Position numbers and translations under genes: made by a program. The notes below the pieces were generated by a model. The model did not search any database, had not been told where the DNA came from, and saw only the letters and a program-made list of their open reading frames with translations. DNA of 12,210 nucleotides, taken from contig MNEW01000036.1 in the NCBI GenBank assembly GCA_001917895.1, forward strand, positions 1-12,210, written 5' to 3'. The stretch comes from Actinobacteria bacterium 13_1_40CM_66_12 (lineage in GTDB: Bacteria; Chloroflexota; Dormibacteria; Dormibacterales; Dormibacteraceae). Positions 11,530 to 12,210 of this stretch are shown here, one piece after another. The first letter of the stretch is position 1, and the number at the start of each line of letters is the position of its first letter.

Positions 11530-12210
11530 TCAGGCTTGCCCCGGATTGTCGGCCGTCGCGGTGACGATCGCCGCATTTGGCGCGCCGCTCACGCCGCCGA
11601 TGGTGCAGGAGACGCCAGTCGTGGAGTTGTATCCGACGTCGGGCCTGACCTGCGCCTGGCAGCTGCCGAGAACGTGCCCTGTGGCCGCGTCGGTCATGGT
11701 GAAAGTGATGGTCGACGGGCCCTTCGCGGGCCGCATCCCGCCAATGTTCTTCAGCGACGCCGACACGACACACGGCGAGCCGCATCCCGAGGTATCGACC
11801 GACAGCACGGTGTAGATCGGCGTCAGCGTCGACAGGTTGGAGAAATCGATCACGTCGGTTGGCGCCACGATCCCGAAGCCCTTGTCGAAGTTGCTGTATC
11901 GGAGGTCGGCGGCGCTGATCCCGTCGATGACGACGCCGTTCTTCAGATGCACCCGAAGCACTCGGTAAGGAGAGTTGGCGGCGATATAGACGTCCGCCCT
12001 GGGGCCCGACAGCTCGACGGCATCGTGGCCGTCGACCGATGCGTGGTCGGTGCGCTGGGTCACGGCCGTGCCCAGAAAGGTATTCCTGAAGCTGATTCCA
12101 CCGGTGAAGTCCGGGAGTTGCGGCACGATGCTGGAAGAGCCCTTCCACCATGAGCTCCCGGCCGCTTTGACCAGGTTCTGGGACAGCGCATCGGTACCCA
12201 TGTGCTGGGC
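11530..12210 (-). CDS. Secreted LprG/LolA-like protein with C-terminal cysteine domain (N-terminus outside window)
   Basis: The frame stays open to the window edge. The first ATG inside, at 12201, gives 223 residues but lacks a signal peptide, so the protein very likely begins outside. Counting from that ATG, residues 15-120 resemble the LppX/LprG/LolA-like fold of extracytoplasmic carriers: SSWWKGSSS (substrate or surface loop), the VDGHDAVELSGPRADVYIAA strand block, SPYRVLRVHL, and the closing FGIVAPTDVIDFSNL. Residues 128-223 form a second beta-rich domain with TVLSVDTSGCGSPCVVSASL and four Cys (140, 144, 181, 199), probably two disulfides, which supports export. It is perhaps a lipoprotein carrying lipids or glycolipids; this is inferred from fold-like pattern only. 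The end is followed by the palindrome at 11501-11518. Confidence 0.72.
   Translation of the reverse strand, partial: AQHMGTDALSQNLVKAAGSSWWKGSSSIVPQLPDFTGGISFRNTFLGTAVTQRTDHASVDGHDAVELSGPRADVYIAANSPYRVLRVHLKNGVVIDGISAADLRYSNFDKGFGIVAPTDVIDFSNLSTLTPIYTVLSVDTSGCGSPCVVSASLKNIGGMRPAKGPSTITFTMTDAATGHVLGSCQAQVRPDVGYNSTTGVSCTIGGVSGAPNAAIVTATADNPGQA

Noticed and set aside
11155..12153. Plus-strand open frame of 332 codons
   Set aside because: It spans DUF485, its promoter and the secreted protein on the other strand. Its composition is low-complexity Arg/Ala and it has no motif.
1..12210. CRISPR array, tRNA/rRNA, insertion sequence or defence island
   Set aside because: I saw no regular spaced repeats, no tRNA-like cloverleaf, no transposase or integrase and no known defence gene. 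The HNH gene is of the DUF222 type and stands alone.

Overview
This is a GC-rich bacterial window whose gene content suggests an Actinomycetota-like or related Terrabacteria genome, such as Dormibacterota or Chloroflexota. The clues are two DUF385-type deazaflavin (F420)-dependent oxidoreductases, a DUF222/HNH protein of the 13E12-repeat type, a CsoR copper sensor, a COG4315 lipoprotein, and many genes with no Shine-Dalgarno sequence but a TANNNT box 6-7 nt before the start. The phylum is an inference. It cannot be fixed from this sequence alone.

Layout: (1) 1-178, minus: the N-terminus of an ABC transporter ATPase, cut by the window edge. (2) 266-2223: a TetR regulator divergent from a DUF385 oxidoreductase and a short-chain dehydrogenase that lacks the canonical catalytic serine. 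These three look like one regulatory unit for redox handling of small molecules. (3) 2233-3358, minus: a DUF222/HNH gene broken by an internal deletion plus frameshift, behind the best sigma70-like promoter of the window. (4) 3473-4835: a COG4315 lipoprotein divergent from a DesVI/TylM1-like SAM methyltransferase. (5) 4840-6343: a self-contained metal-response operon with a perfect CsoR operator, csoR, and a COG0701/DUF318 permease with a histidine-rich tail. (6) 6383-9372: small, mostly uncharacterised genes: a hypothetical protein, MmcQ/YjbR, a TfoX-N-like protein, DinB with a C-terminal TPR-like segment, a second DUF385 protein and a small membrane protein. (7) 9416-11493, minus: a DUF485/actP-like acetate-type symporter operon with a recognisable promoter. 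Its symporter gene carries a second internal deletion plus frameshift. (8) 11530-12210, minus: the C-terminal part of a secreted LprG/LolA-like protein with four cysteines.

The most notable points are the CsoR-controlled COG0701 permease (an unassigned metal transporter), the repeated leaderless promoter pattern, two separate genes with the same kind of internal frame-breaking deletion, and a class of U-less hairpins 10-12 nt after stop codons. I see no tRNA, rRNA, CRISPR array, insertion sequence or phage gene. No gene-free stretch exceeds 150 bases.
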